Shown: one piece after another, positions 22,501-37,500 of the stretch
Position numbering within the stretch: position 1 is the first letter of the stretch
How the letters are laid out: each line of letters begins with the position of its first letter
Source of the DNA: Eutreptiella sp. 'Long Island Sound 2002'
Taxonomy: Eukaryota; Euglenozoa; Euglenophyceae; Eutreptiales; Eutreptiaceae
Direction: 5' to 3'
Assembly: GCA_964036045.1 (NCBI GenBank)
Contig: OZ038401.1
Span: 32,788,397-32,852,396, forward strand
Length of the DNA stretch: 64,000 bases
Program-made: the position numbers and the translations under genes
Notes under the pieces: model-generated
Told to the model about the DNA's origin: nothing
Databases searched by the model: none
What the model saw: the letters and a program-made list of their open reading frames with translations, nothing else

Positions 22501-25436
22501 AGTGGTTTGAGGTCTTGCGCAGGCCGCCTGCAGTGCCCCCCGCATTTTTCCCCGCAGTGCCCCCCGCATTGAGGGTTTGTGAGGGTGTGTGACCGTGCAG
22601 GGTGGGTGATTTCTTACAACGGACCCTCCACATCCCTCCACACCCCTGCACATCCCTCCACATCCCTCCACATCCCTGCACATCCCCCTCCACATCCCTC
22701 CACACCCCTGCACATCCCTCCACATCCCTCCACATCCCTGCACATCCCCCTCCACATCCCTCCACACCCCTCCACACCCCTACTCATCCTACACATCCCT
22801 GCGCATACCTACACATCCCTGCACGTTCCTGCGCAGCTCTACAGCTCCCGCACACCCACATAATCTCCCCGCATAGTCCCACCAATCCCCGACGCCCCTG
22901 TCACATCCCTGCACATCTTCAAATGTCCCTACACATTCCTGTCCCTACACACCCCTAGATGTCCGCAGAGAGATGAGCAGGGATGTGCAGAGAAGTGTAG
23001 GGGCATTCAGGGATGTGTAAGGATAGGTAGAAATGCGCAGGGGTGTGCAGGGGCATGCAGGGATGTGGAGGGATGTGGAAGGGTACGGAGGGATGTGTTC
23101 GGATGTGGTCCGATGTCGAGGGATGTACAGGATGTACAGCGCATATTTAGGGTGTTTAGGGCTGCATTCTACACATCTCTACCGACCCTGTACATCTATC
23201 CCTACACATTCTTACGCATTCCGGAACATCCCTGCCCGACCCTGCGGATCCCTGTCCCTACAAACCTCTACACAGTGCTGTACTTCCTTGTCCAGCCTTG
23301 CACAGCCTTACACAGCCTTACACATGCATGTCTCGACAAATCCCTGCACATCTCTGCACATGCTGACACGTCCCTCCGCAGATCCCTCCAAATCCCTGCG
23401 CATCCTGACATACCCTACACATACCTCCATACCCCTGCAGATCCCTACGCATCCCTACACATCCTTGTGCACCTCTGCACACCCCGCACATCGCTCCACA
23501 TCCCGGAACATCTCACACACGGCTACTGATCCCTACACATCCCAACACATCCCTGCACAATATTGGCACCGATTTGTCATTTGGCAAGGCGGACACCATG
23601 AACGAGTTTTTTCGCAGTCGAGGGAGGCCCTTCGCTGAGCCATGTGGAATTGAGCATGTCGCGAAGGACCATGCCTGCTGTCTAGGCATGCCATGGTCCC
23701 CATGCCGGAGCTGCGTTGAATCCACAGGTGCAGCGAGTGGCTGATGCGTTCCGCAAGCGGCTCTTGAGGGTGTTCCACGTGTATTCGGATCGGGACCGCA
23801 AAATGATGACTCAGAGCGCTTTCAAGTCCTTGTGCAAAGACGCTGTGCTCATTGGTGTGTGGTAGGGACCAACTCCTGTACCCCAGGCCCATCCCTTGCT
23901 CTTTGTCCCTTCTCCAGCCCCCCCTCCCCCCCCCGCCGCCCGACACTGCCACTGTCCTGGCCCGTATATCGGCATGTGCAGCACCTACACAGGTCACTGT
24001 CCCCGTCCCCGCGCCAAAGCCGTCCTTCCCGTTTTGCCTGTTGCCTGGCCAATGTTGCGTTTCACACAAAAAAAAACACGTACCCCATTCCTTTGGTGGT
24101 TTGCGCGTACTGTTAATGCACGAACTAGTGCACCCCTCGTCGCATCGCTGCACACAAGAGAGCTCCGTCCAGAGACTGGGGGCGGTGGGCTTTTGACCGG
24201 GGGGTTGGGGGGTCACCGGAGCCCCCGAAAACTGGGTGTGTGGGTGGGGGGGGGGGGGGTCCAATGATGGGGAACATGATTTCCATTGGCGCTGAAGGCG
24301 CCGGAAGGAAATTTTGGTCGATGATGCCCCTTCCGAAAAATATCCAAAATGAATGCATGGCCATCACATGGTGATGAAATGATGGAATGTATGGTCCTCC
24401 CCAGCGATGTGCATATATGCCTGCCACTGACCCCTTTCCGCGACAGGAATGAACGCTGAGCTGGTAGGACACTTGGGCCACACACACGACTGTCCCTATC
24501 CGTCAAATACTGCATCCTAGGACCTCATGCACACCAACCTCTCACCTGGGTGAGCTGCCTCCCTTGTATGACAAAGAAATTCGTGCCACCGGAAGGTGGG
24601 TGTGGCAGGTATGAGGCTACGCCGGCCACCTGGCCAGCCTCATGGGTAGGGTATTAGGACCTATCCAAACCCAAAATCAGTGCCCCCCCCTTTCAGCCCC
24701 CTGCCCCAAGGGCGATAGAGAACGGCTGACAACCATAAGAGGAGGGACCCCCCCTCCCCAACGAAGAGTTTGCGATGGTAAAAAATTAAAATGTGCACAC
24801 GGACAAATTGATTTAGTCCATTTTTGGACATCAGATTTCGGGTTCCGGACACCCCCTGCCCCCCTCCCTCTCCTCCAATACATTCTTGCCCTGCCCCCCC
24901 CCCCCCCCCCGCGCCTGGTCCCCTGGGATAGCCCTCGCCCTCCGCCCCCCAGCTGCCTACCCCTCTTGAGACCAAGGATGTTCCTGGGTTGCTCTTTCAG
25001 GGTCCCGTAGTTGGAGCCCTGTTTGAGGGGGTGGGGGGTCCAGCCACGGGGGCGCCAACGCCCCCCCCACCCAGGGATTAAACCTGCCCACCCCTGACGC
25101 AGATCCCAATGCCTGGTACGTTGCAATGTTTCCGTTTGGCATCGTTTGGCATGGCATTGCAGCAACATCAACGGTGTGGATCGTAAGGGTAGGCCAACGC
25201 TTTGGCCCCTTGTCTTCACAGATTCGATTTTTACTCACGACGCAGTGCAGGACGTGTTCCAGCATTCGCAGTTGGAAGAGGAGGACGATGGCATGCTGAT
25301 CTTCTCGGAGTTTCAGGAGGCGCTCATTGCCATTGCGCTGTACAAGAACCCCAACCCCTACACATCCATGGACCGGCGTGTGGAGTACTTCTTTGAGAAG
25401 CAGTTGCTGCTCCCCCTCAAACACAAGTTAAAATAG
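14431..25436 (+). CDS. EF-hand-like protein, 13-exon model (5' end not found)
   Basis: Proposed exons: 14431-14495, 14970-15193, 15683-15786, 16008-16068, 16131-16273, 16830-17032, 20541-20622, 21106-21241, 21616-21650, 21992-22164, 22363-22492, 23728-23854 and 25222-25436 (TAG). Phase agrees at every junction and the sum is 1,698 bases (565 codons plus stop). The third to last exon segments carry degenerate EF-hand-like blocks: HSVFMYYCSSDKKYHGMNEH followed by EFW, RVFHVYSDRDRKMMTQSAF, and DAVQDVFQHSQLEEEDDGML followed by IFSEFQEAL. They resemble the paired, loop-degenerate EF-hands found in many protist flagellar and cytoskeletal proteins. That is family-level knowledge; calcium binding is inferred, and several loop acids are missing. 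An acidic run (DEEEE) lies in the 15683 exon. For the 20541 exon an alternative acceptor at 20504 is also in phase. No ATG was assigned. The weakest junction is 15193 to 15683. Confidence 0.72.
15891..15922. repeat. (GAGG)n tract
   Basis: GGGAGGGAGGGAGG repeat inside the intron between exons 15683-15786 and 16008-16068. Confidence 0.9.
16446..16520. repeat. AC/GC alternating purine-pyrimidine tract
   Basis: ACATACAC, ACGTACACGTGC and GCATACGC units alternate purine and pyrimidine almost without break. The sequence around (about 16540-16740) resembles 28110-28460, including the phrase AGCTCACC(G/T)TAAT, suggesting a shared duplicated segment. Confidence 0.6.
17116..17580. repeat. Purine-rich degenerate GAGCA/GCAGA repeat
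   Basis: About 460 bases of diverged AGCAGAGC-, GAACAGC- and GAGCAAAGC-type words with very few T on the + strand. ORFs on both strands here simply reflect the repeat. It lies in the 3.5-kb intron 17033-20540. Confidence 0.8.
17721..18072. mobile_element. Element with 82-bp terminal direct repeats around a 188-bp core
   Basis: The sequences 17721-17802 and 17991-18072 are identical as far as I can read. Each begins GGCATAGAGAATAAAG and ends AATTAGGTC. The core holds a perfect hairpin: TGTCTGACTA at 17912-17921, loop ATG, and its complement at 17925-17934. The flanks share CCCCTGCCACACAC on both sides (17707-17720 and 18077-18090). Part of the repeat (GACTGTGGAGTGCATTACCT) recurs at 58930-58949, so it is dispersed. 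It could be a small non-autonomous element with terminal direct repeats, or a local tandem duplication. Confidence 0.6.
18970..19085. repeat. Copy of the dispersed 85-bp repeat family
   Basis: Contains GATTTTGTCCC, TTTTGGGGACCCCGAGAA and ACGTAGCA-TTCCGCCC-like segments matching the units at 29891-30170 and, more distantly, 12561-12815. Confidence 0.65.
19548..19587. repeat. (CA)n microsatellite
   Basis: Pure CA tract in the 17033-20540 intron. A second, shorter CA tract with one CG interruption lies at about 19758-19783. Confidence 0.95.
20955..21050. repeat. CA/CG-rich tract upstream of exon 21106-21241
   Basis: ACACAC, CACACATGCACG and ACGCATGCACGC units, mostly CA polarity. A GT-polarity tract follows downstream of the exon at 21255-21400, so the exon is bracketed by complementary repeats. 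Confidence 0.75.
21255..21400. repeat. GT/GC-rich tract downstream of exon 21106-21241
   Basis: GTGTGTTAGCATGTGCG, TGTGCGCGTGCGTGCG and GTGTGCGTGTGTG-type units with GT polarity, complementary in kind to the upstream CA tract. Confidence 0.75.
22614..23560. repeat. CATCCCT satellite with higher-order unit and internal strand reversal
   Basis: The basic unit is about 10 bases (CACATCCCTC/CACATCCCTG). Near 22624-22760 a 62-base higher-order unit is repeated almost exactly. Around 22965-23150 the motif appears on the other strand (GGATGTG, AGGGATGTGGAGGG). From about 23160 to 23560 it returns to CATCCCT polarity. The array fills most of the intron between exons 22363-22492 and 23728-23854. Confidence 0.9.
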
Positions 25437-26444
25437 GGAGTTATGGTATAGTCTTGCGGTGCCTAAATCTCCCGCATGCTGGATCGGTTGAGTCGGGGGC
25501 GCCAGGTTCGATTGCCTCCATGGTCAAGCGTCACAGTAGCAGACGCCTGCTCACGGCTGCGCGTGGCTGATCACGGTTGATCACGGCTGCTGCAGAGGTG
25601 CATGGCACATTTTCCACTTCTCTGGAGGTGAAATTGCACGTAAAGACGAACAAAACTACAAATGACAACCTTTTGTAACAGTGTCCGCACTGTGCATTTC
25701 CTGTTGTTTTGCAGTGGCAACCAATAGTGGGGGCAGCCCCGCACGTCGCGCGTGCTGGGCATATGGCAGTGCCCAGTAGCCATGCCCCTAGGCCCCACAG
25801 TCAATGTACAGCAGTCCTCCGGACTACGCGCTGTGGAGGCGGTTGGCAGATCGGTCCCTTCCTCTCCTCTTTTCTACGCTTCTGCATCCTCTTCCTCAGC
25901 CCAACGCTTTTGCTAGCCCCAGCCTAACCTTTGCCGTACCGTTTTCCCAATACTAACCGTGTCCTGTGAGAGGGGGGGGGGGGGCTGAGTCGGGGAACGG
26001 CACCCGGTGCTCTGAAGGGAGTGCAGGCATGCAGTGTGGTGTGGGCCCCGGCTGCAACATCTGCCTTCTGAGGTTGCCGCACCCGCGCATGCACACACGC
26101 AAATGCAAAAGGATGCCATGGCGTGAGAGGCACCAGTTGTGGCAAACACAATCAACGCTCGTCAACAATGCATTGGCCGCCTGCATCACAACCGACGGGT
26201 GCGTGCGAGTACGCACACGCCCTCCCATGATGTTTTGATTGGACGGCACCCCCCACAAACACACACACACACACACACACGCACGCACGCACGCATACGC
26301 CTACGCACATGGACATGCACACGCACACACAAGCGCGCGTGCTGTTCCCATATACGTGTGTGCGCGCGCGTGCTGTCGTGTCGCATGTGGTATATTCATC
26401 GTAGCTGGAGTCGCGGGCTGGGGGCGGCGTGTAGCTGCCTCCAG
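25437..26444. other. Intergenic region after the EF-hand-like gene
   Basis: Contains a G-run (25969-25983) and CA/GC repeats at 26261-26390. A weak tRNA-like stretch near 25450-25515 carries GGTTCGATT. No exon could be supported. Confidence 0.4.
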
Positions 26445-30407
<3,963 letters not shown>

Positions 30408-30780
30408 CAGTTGGAGTGGTTGAATTCACAGATATTGCTTTGTTTTGCAGCGTGCTTTGTAGGGAAGGTGTGCAGTGCAATGTGGTCTACTTGGGGGGCT
30501 TCTCCATGGGAGGGTAAATCTGGGGCTGAAGTCGGGATAGTTAACAGAAAAGTAGCGCGCCGGGCGCGCGCCTGGCAAACGTTCCCCCATGGTGTGTGGG
30601 GCTGTGACCTTCCCCCCTATTTGCGCACTGTCATTCGTAATACGGGCGGGCAAAAAAATCAATCCCCCCCCCCGTGACTCTTGCAAGTGCAACAACCAAT
30701 GGCAGGTGGATCAATCATATCCGTGTAGGCCTCGTTGTTCTTGTGCAGTATCAGATGTGTCGGCCGTTCTCAAACACAAA

Positions 30781-31467
30781 TCAACTCCGGGGGCTACTTA
30801 GTCGATGGCAGATCTCCTCAATGGAAACGGAACTATCCCCAAAGTTCTCCGGTGATTCACCCATTTCACGTGGTGTGTCCACAGTCTTTCCGGCTCCGGA
30901 TAGGCTCTTGTAGGTCTCTCCGTAACTACCAACAGTTGTGACCCGGAAACCCCATAGGCCCTCAACGTAGTTGGCGATCATGGCTGGGGCCCTCCACACC
31001 TTTCATTGGTGTGGTCATAGACTCTAGCCAATACCTTGCCGTCCATTTCTCCGTCAGCTTAGCTTTTTCCAGGGACACAATCAGCTCCTCCTACAGAGCT
31101 ATGGCATTCCAATTCGCCACGCATTCCAAGGTGCTCCCATCCACATGACGACCCTCAAGCATGGCCTTGAAGAAGACGAGCAACCGACACACCCACTGCG
31201 GCTTGTGCTCCGCCTCCATTTGTAGTGCCAGCTCCTTGAAGCATCGCAGAGGGAGCCCAATTTTGATGTCTCTAGATCAATAGCCACCTCGTCCAAGTGC
31301 TTGTCCAATTGATTCACCTTCTTGAAAATGGCATTGACGCCCTTGGATGATTCTCCCGCGCCAATCGGTGATGCACGCTCGAGATGACCCGCCGTCTCGA
31401 AGTGCAAGTCCTTTAGTAGGCAATAGGAAGCGATATGCTCCAACAATTCCGCGGTTGTGATCACCAA
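30781..31467 (-). pseudogene. Frameshifted unknown ORF, possibly transposon gag-like
   Basis: On the minus strand a helical protein-like reading begins at 31467 (VITTAELLEHIASYCLLKDL). It shifts frame near 31260, continues as FKELALQMEAEHKPQW, meets a stop, shifts again, and runs on to about 30781 (ANYVEGLWGFRVTTVGSYGE). Three consecutive protein-like segments in different frames show a decayed coding sequence. I do not recognise the family; the position beside reverse-transcriptase and RNase H fragments suggests a transposon origin. Confidence 0.45.
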
Positions 31468-31746
31468 ATCATGTGCCTTGATCGCCCTAGCTACAAGCTA
31501 GCGGTCACACACAGACACCAAGTGGGTTGTGTCAGAGACAAGCAGACAGATGCTAAATCACATTTGGGCTGTTTGGTTTGGGAAGGTGTGTCTTCAGGGG
31601 CCCGCCTGCTAGTTTCAAGTTTCTAATGCATTCCCCACCCTCACACACACCTTCAACATTATAGTACTCAAGTTAATTGAGTTGCCGGAATCTATCATTG
31701 CTTTCATGCTCTCCACATTACAAGCCCCCTTCCACTTTTGTGTGGG

Positions 31747-32085
31747 CAAGGGGGTTCGTACGAGAGATTGTGTTCCATCTAGCAGCTGGAATTGGACAAG
31801 GAGATCCTTTCTCCATAGTACTCTTCCCCATTTGTGTCTCTTTCGTACCATATGCTTTTGATTGTATTGGAGGCGTGGCACGCAAGTCCACCTCCCCATT
31901 GCGCCGGATCTGCTCACGTTCTTGCGCATTGCAGGCCTCGGATTCTTGACAGTGATTGGGGATCCACTCCATGATGACTCGCTTGTGCTGTGTGTGATCG
32001 CACACCTGGTGGCAGAGATCGGCATAAGAGCACTCCCGCGTGGGTCGTTTGTCAGCGCATTTGGGGGGAACAATGGTCGGTTCTG
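31747..32085 (+). pseudogene. Non-LTR reverse-transcriptase fragment
   Basis: The plus-strand reading contains AAGIGQGDPFSIVLFPIC, closely matching the conserved GIRQGDPLSP-LF motif of non-LTR retrotransposon reverse transcriptases. It is preceded by FVREIVFHL. Frame is lost afterwards, and a shifted frame continues as LGFLTVIGDPLHDDSLVLC, where HDD may be a relic of the YADD catalytic motif. It is too short and broken to be active. The rest of the element is not intact around it. Confidence 0.55.
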
Positions 32086-32540
32086 ATTGACTGAATGTCC
32101 CTACCAGAGACGACTTCAGCCCTTAGTCCAATAGTGACATCAACACACAATGGCTCGTGTCCCCTTCTGGGTTGGGGTGCTCCACTCATATGTACACGCA
32201 GACTGCTCTGCGGTCGTACAATGGGCGCCGCATCGTGTTTAACTGGTCACTGCTGTTCAGCACTTGAACCCATTCCCGGAGCGCTCATTGAAAGCGCGCT
32301 ATATACTACCACATCCACTGTCTCCATGCTGCAACACATGGCACTCATTCGGCCTTACCCGTGACCGTGACTGGTTAAGTTTCAGCACATGTAACGAATG
32401 TGTGGTTGTGGTGTTTGGTTTGGTGTGTGGGGGGGCCGTAGGCCCAGCCTCAGTGATGCATAATTCTAGACTGTGCTGGCTTGACGTGTCTGCCTGTTGC
32501 TTCCGTAAAAATTGCCGGCTGTAAGGTTAGGTTTTGGCCT

Positions 32541-32610
32541 CCGAGTGCAGCGGCAGTGCAGCCGTCTGCCACTCTAGAGTCGCCAGTTCGAACCCCGGAA
32601 GAGGAATATG
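32541..32610 (+). repeat. tRNA-like sequence, candidate SINE head
   Basis: Carries an A-box-like GTGCAGCGGCAGTGC and a B-box AGTTCGAACCCC about 30 bases later, as in RNA polymerase III promoters. A proper cloverleaf cannot be drawn, so a functional tRNA is unlikely. Confidence 0.4.
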
Positions 32611-32739
32611 AGGAGGAGATGCGTCCCCCATCTGCCGGCGGCGCCGGTGGCGGAGCGCGCCACTACAGGTGTGCTGGTGCTGTGGCGTTTGGTTTTTTGA
32701 AGTGTAACATATGCAAAAGAAAAATATGAAGACGACACA

Positions 32740-33123
32740 CACCACCCATCCACGGGCGCATTTGGTCACGGCCATGTTGTCGATGTATTGCTTGTTGACG
32801 TCGGATTCAATGGCCATCCCGATGGCTGTGTCGTACATTTCGGCCCCATATGATCGTTGCGGACCCACAATTTGGGCCAATATGCGCAGAGGTCCTTTTG
32901 TTACTGCAGCTCCCGCGGCTTGGTACTTGGAGCCCGCAATTTCTACCGTTTGGAGGCTACCGTCGGAATCCAGGTTAGGGCCTTTAGGTTGCTTTTGATT
33001 CGAGTAGCATGGAATGCCAGCGATAGTGACATGGTGATATCTGGCGGGCACTATGCCCACCCAGGGGCCCCATAGAAATTCAAAACAAATTCTTTCGCCC
33101 CAGGAACTCACAGTTTGTTGCAT
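32740..33123 (-). pseudogene. RNase H-like ORF of a retrotransposon
   Basis: A minus-strand ORF from ATG at 33123 has the RNase H-type order: LDSDGSL, then AAGAAV, then QRSYGAEMYDTAIGMAIES, then YIDNMAV. In retrotransposon RNases H the equivalent blocks are TDGS, GxG, the catalytic Glu in an AELxA helix, and TDN. The reading loses similarity after about 32740 but stays open to 32527, through low-complexity sequence and the tRNA-like repeat. It is probably a fragment of a LINE-type element lying opposite to the reverse-transcriptase fragment. Confidence 0.5.
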
Positions 33124-34050
33124 TGTTTGGGCTGTGCGTCCGAAAAATTATTACCAGCACCCTGCCTGTACAGCTCCTCAGCCAGGCTGGGGTGAACAAA
33201 AAGGCTGAAGAAGGCAAGACGCGCGTGCATCCAAAAAAAAAATCTTTTTTTTCTCAAGAGCACAAAACTTTTGCAATTTGCCATGTCCGAGCCGAAAAGG
33301 AATTTTTTGATTCTGAAATTTCCGGCACGGCTGTGATCCGTTTTGACCGTTTGGCTATCAAGTGTAGAGCATGGCTGACAGAGGCTATCACTCATTGCTG
33401 CCCAGCCCTCCCTCTGCTTGTGTTATCTTGGGGCATGGCATCTCCCACCCAGGCCTGATCTGGCAACACCAGACAGAGTGCTATGACCGCACATTCACCA
33501 CGCAACAGACTCACATCATTGGCAATATGTAGATAATTGCAAACTAGAGTTACCCAGAAAGCCCTCGAGTGCAGGGTGGCATAAATGGGTGCAAACAAAT
33601 TTTTTAGAAACCAAGGCGTATGTAGGCATACTTGGTCGCTTACCTTTTTCAATTCCCGTAGGCACTCACACATAGTGACCCGGTGTTGTTGAGGGTGCAA
33701 GTGATAAGTGTATCAAGGCGGACCTATGCTCCGAAGAAGGTTACAGAATAGGGAACAGGAGTTCAACAGACGACAGCATTACAGTAGTTCCCCATGGTAC
33801 CCAGCAAACCAGGCAAGCCTAATGAGGATGTGTTATGGAAGTCAAGAAAGGAGGGCAGGGCTGCCCACCACCACCACCACCGCTTTGCTCTTGCCCTGAA
33901 TGGGCCACCCTACCCAGCATACTAGTTGAGGTGTATTTGCCAGTTGGCTGGGAATGCATGGGGAGGGTGTTGGAGGAGAAGGACATATGATTGCACCCTG
34001 TATGTTGCTGCATTTTCTGTGTGTCAACTTAGTTCTTTGTTTGTGCTGAA
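33124..34050. other. Region without a supported gene
   Basis: A plus ORF at 33123-33458 and a minus ORF at 33108-33395 overlap without domain signal. A CCA-repeat tract lies near 33868-33882. The upstream side of the next gene has an in-frame TAG 21 bases before its ATG. Confidence 0.4.
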
Positions 34051-34557
34051 ATGAAAGTCAAATTGTATTTGGCAGGACCGGATGTGTTCCGGGCAGACCC
34101 CATGGGTCATTTCAAGGAAGTGAAGGCACTGTGTGCGAAGTATGGTTGCGAAGGATGGGCTCCTTTGGACAATGAACTTGAGGTTCTTACTGCAAGTTCC
34201 ATTTTCGCAGCAAACAAGGACTTGATTGATGCCTGCGATGTTGTGTTGGCGAACTTGACAATGTTCCGTGGGGCTTGCGTAGATGATGGCACGTCATGGG
34301 AAATTGGCTATGGTTATGCCAAAGGAAAGGCGTGCTATGGATACATAGACGGACACAACGCAACAGATTTGAAGATGCGCACTGAATCACTTGTACGAAA
34401 GCATGATCTTAACATGGCTGAGTTTCCCCAAGTGGAAGATTTTGGGGGACCTGTGAACCTTATGCTCACTGAGTCAATCAAGTTGAGCGGCGGTGCCATT
34501 TGCAATACTGTAGAGGAGTGCTTAGCTGCGATCCAAATGCGATTTGCAGCACAATGA
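34051..34557 (+). CDS. Nucleoside 2-deoxyribosyltransferase-like protein
   Basis: A single uninterrupted exon of 168 codons plus stop, with in-frame TAG at 34030 upstream, so the ATG is well placed. The family transfers deoxyribose between bases (or hydrolyses the N-glycosidic bond) in nucleoside salvage and acts in the cytosol. Recognisable family blocks are YLAGPDVF at residues 6-13 (opening strand and loop), NKDLIDACDVVLANL at 55-69, FRG at 72-74, and DDGTSWEIGYGYAKGK at 78-93. Glu84 in the last block matches the catalytic nucleophile position. FGGPVNLML near residue 136 completes the fold. The length (168 aa) fits the family. No signal peptide or membrane segment is present. It lacks introns while its neighbours are heavily split, and its relatives are mostly bacterial with scattered protists, so horizontal acquisition is possible but unproven. 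Confidence 0.92.
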   Translation: MKVKLYLAGPDVFRADPMGHFKEVKALCAKYGCEGWAPLDNELEVLTASSIFAANKDLIDACDVVLANLTMFRGACVDDGTSWEIGYGYAKGKACYGYIDGHNATDLKMRTESLVRKHDLNMAEFPQVEDFGGPVNLMLTESIKLSGGAICNTVEECLAAIQMRFAAQ

Positions 34558-37500
34558 CCCAAAGGAGGCCACTTCTACCACAGATATGTGAAGGGGATGA
34601 GCACCCAAACCTGTTCTCCAGTTGCGGGATTGTTCGATGTGCTGTGTTGCATAATGCTGTCACAAGACAGAGCACTGCAAGGCCTGTAGAGGAAGCATCG
34701 CTGATGTGAAAGGGGAACCCAGTTTGTGATTCGCCCGCAGGACCTATGGATTTTTTGCTGCATATGCATACCTACGATTGATTTGATGCACCTTTTGCTT
34801 TTTTCCTTTCCTCTCTGATTTTTTTTCAACTGTATGACTATATCTCACTGGAAGCTTCGGCGTGGCAGTACCAGCTGCACTACCATGCACCAGAGTGTAC
34901 TCCAGGTCCAGTTCTGTTCTTCCCTCTGGGACACACGAATATCGAGTGACAATACTGGGGGCTGCAGCACTGGCGCACAGACCGGGCGCACTACCCGAGA
35001 GGCTATCCGCTACTCAGCGCGGGCCTGTTGTTGGAAAAAATAACAAAAAAAAAAGCACTGCAAGGCAATTTACTGCGCAAAATCATCAATGTCCACTCAC
35101 TATGAAGGGAAGTTCCCAGAACTTCATGAGATGGAGACGCTTTTGTCAATGCAAGTTGCGGTTCGGTGTGGGGTATGCAACACACTTTTGTTCGCAGGGG
35201 TGTCATTGCTGTACTTTTTTCCTCAAGGTTCTCTGCATTGCGCTGCGCCCCTGCATTTTGGATCGGCATGTGCTTCTTGTGTTGTTCCGTCAACGTTTCC
35301 TCAGCAAAGAACCCAGAAACAACATTGAGAGCTCCCTCACTGGGGTGGTCTGCAAAAAAAAGTGCAAAGGTCCAATTTCTATGCATGATGCATTATGTGA
35401 TGAAAAAGGCTGGCAAAAGGGCTATGCAGTGCAAGGGTGACCACGCACTGTAGCAGAGCCCCCTTCACCCCGTCATGTCCAAGAGCCACACGTGAGTGGT
35501 TCCCTATAAGAAGGCACATCCAACAGCTCAAATGGCCTGAATATTGACGTGTCTGCCCTCTAGCCGCACCCAGCAGATGCAATATGCAGGACAATTTGAG
35601 AGTTCTGAACCCTGTCAACCGTTTTTTTCCATTGAAGCCTGGTGCGACTGTGAGTTGACGTGATCCTGAGATTTCCAGAATCACTCATTGGATCTGATAG
35701 ACGCACAGCAATGAGGCCTTTGCTGTGCACATTTTATGCACTGATGTTTGCAAAGGATGTTTTCGTGTGCATAGCTCTGATCTTGCCTGTGAATGTCATC
35801 ATAGGGGTAGATGCCCTTCTTGTGACTGTGCGTGGTCAAAGAATCCTTGCTTCTTACGTGTGCCCTCTGTGATAATGGGACGACAGGATGAGAAGGCTAT
35901 GGTGGGATGGCATAGAACCCTGCCCATAATCAAGTTCCTTAATTCAGTCTGGCAGAGGGGATATTGTGCTTATTTTGAGACCTACTGTGGCAATATCCAA
36001 GCTGAGGCCACGCATGAGCAATGCAGGCATGGCTGTTCAGCTATGCAGAACTGTGCGCATCGGCCACGTTATGCAAGTTGGATCAGCAGCTTCGATCGAT
36101 TGGCGACAGTGCATTTGTCAACGGCTTGGGTTCCTTGTGTTTTGTTGAGGCGGATACCCTGCAAGCTTGTGGCACTTCGTTTTTTCGTGAGGTGGCATGT
36201 TGTGGCCTGACCTGAGAGTGTGACTGTTATCCCTCACCTAACCTGCCCCGTGGCGTTCACTCCACAGCGTCCGCAGCCTTCGCTTCCAGTCATTCCTAGA
36301 CCGTGAAGATTTGGAGCATGCTCTCCACCGCCGATGTGCGATTTGGTGAGATGTACCTGTGGACCTGACTCTTGGAGGTTCCTCATGAGTTTCCTTTGCA
36401 ACATCCACTCTTGGGCACGCTGGGTATTCTACTTCTCATGCTCTTTCTCAGCCGCCAACTTTTTGATGCAAAGCTTGCTTCAATGGCACCTGAGGTTCCA
36501 GGTCTGCGCGCTGCTCAACTTTCATAGCTTGCCAGCAAACGTGTGAAGCATTAGAAAAATGAAAGCAGGTATCAGAGACCATGGAATCTCAGCCCAGTTG
36601 GAGAGTCCTCCATCAACCCCGACACGTGTACTGGGCAGTTCTTCATGGCAAAGTGCAGCCAGTCCAGCATCAAAACAGGTGTATTTGGGGGAGTATCGGA
36701 TAGGTTCAGTGCAAAGGAAGCAGTTGGGGGTGGGGTTTTCAGCATCATTCTTGCAAGCAGGCATGCTCCCCGTTGAAAGGGCAACACCCTGCGATCCAAG
36801 GGATAATGCGTAAAATACACCACATTACATGGCTGTTTAATGTTGAGATCCGCAAGTCTGCACGTAGCATGGCGAACTTGCACAAGGGTGCTATTTCGCA
36901 GGAAGGCTATCAAAACTGAGTGGGATTGATGACGAATATGCATGAATAATAAAGATGTGATCAATTTTTGGGAATCAAACCTCTAATCTTGCAAGAGACA
37001 TTTGTATACCCAGTGACAGCAGAGCGTTCATGCAGCCTTGCTGGGTTGCTGAATCAATGTCAAAAATGAAACTGAAAATAGGGAAGGACATGAGAGAATC
37101 ATGTGTCACAATTTCTAGTACTGGAGATATGAAGGAACGCTTCAGCAACTGGAAGTAGTGGATTTGCCGTTCTCTTTGCCTGGTGTTGCATTTGTTCAAC
37201 TTTCTTGCTCCAATTGTAGATCCAAAATGGTGGTATTTGGCGGAGATACGGCGGATCAACTTGATAATTTGAATCATGAGCCCTGCAATGAAAGTTGTGG
37301 GCCACCATGGAAAAAGTTGCAGCCATGAAAATGCCAAGCAAGCTCACAAGTGGAGCCAACGAGATGTAGCAGAAGAGTGGCGCCAGCAGTGAGCCCACCA
37401 ACCGCCAGACCGAGTGTCTGGACTTCCTTGAAAATTTTTCTTGGGCATGAATGCTACCGACCCCTTGTATGGTCTTCAGCACCTTCGGTGCCCCTCGTCT

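Noticed and set aside
22480-22958. ORFs of repeated Trp-Arg-Asp-Val-Glu-Gly and His-Pro-Ser-Thr units
   Set aside because: Direct translations of the 10-bp CATCCCT satellite; no start or splice support.
22614-23560. CRISPR-like array
   Set aside because: The repeats are about 10 bp, with no unique spacers of constant length, inside a eukaryotic intron.
25450-25515. tRNA gene with GGTTCGATT
   Set aside because: No acceptor stem or anticodon arm can be formed; at most a decayed tRNA-like repeat.
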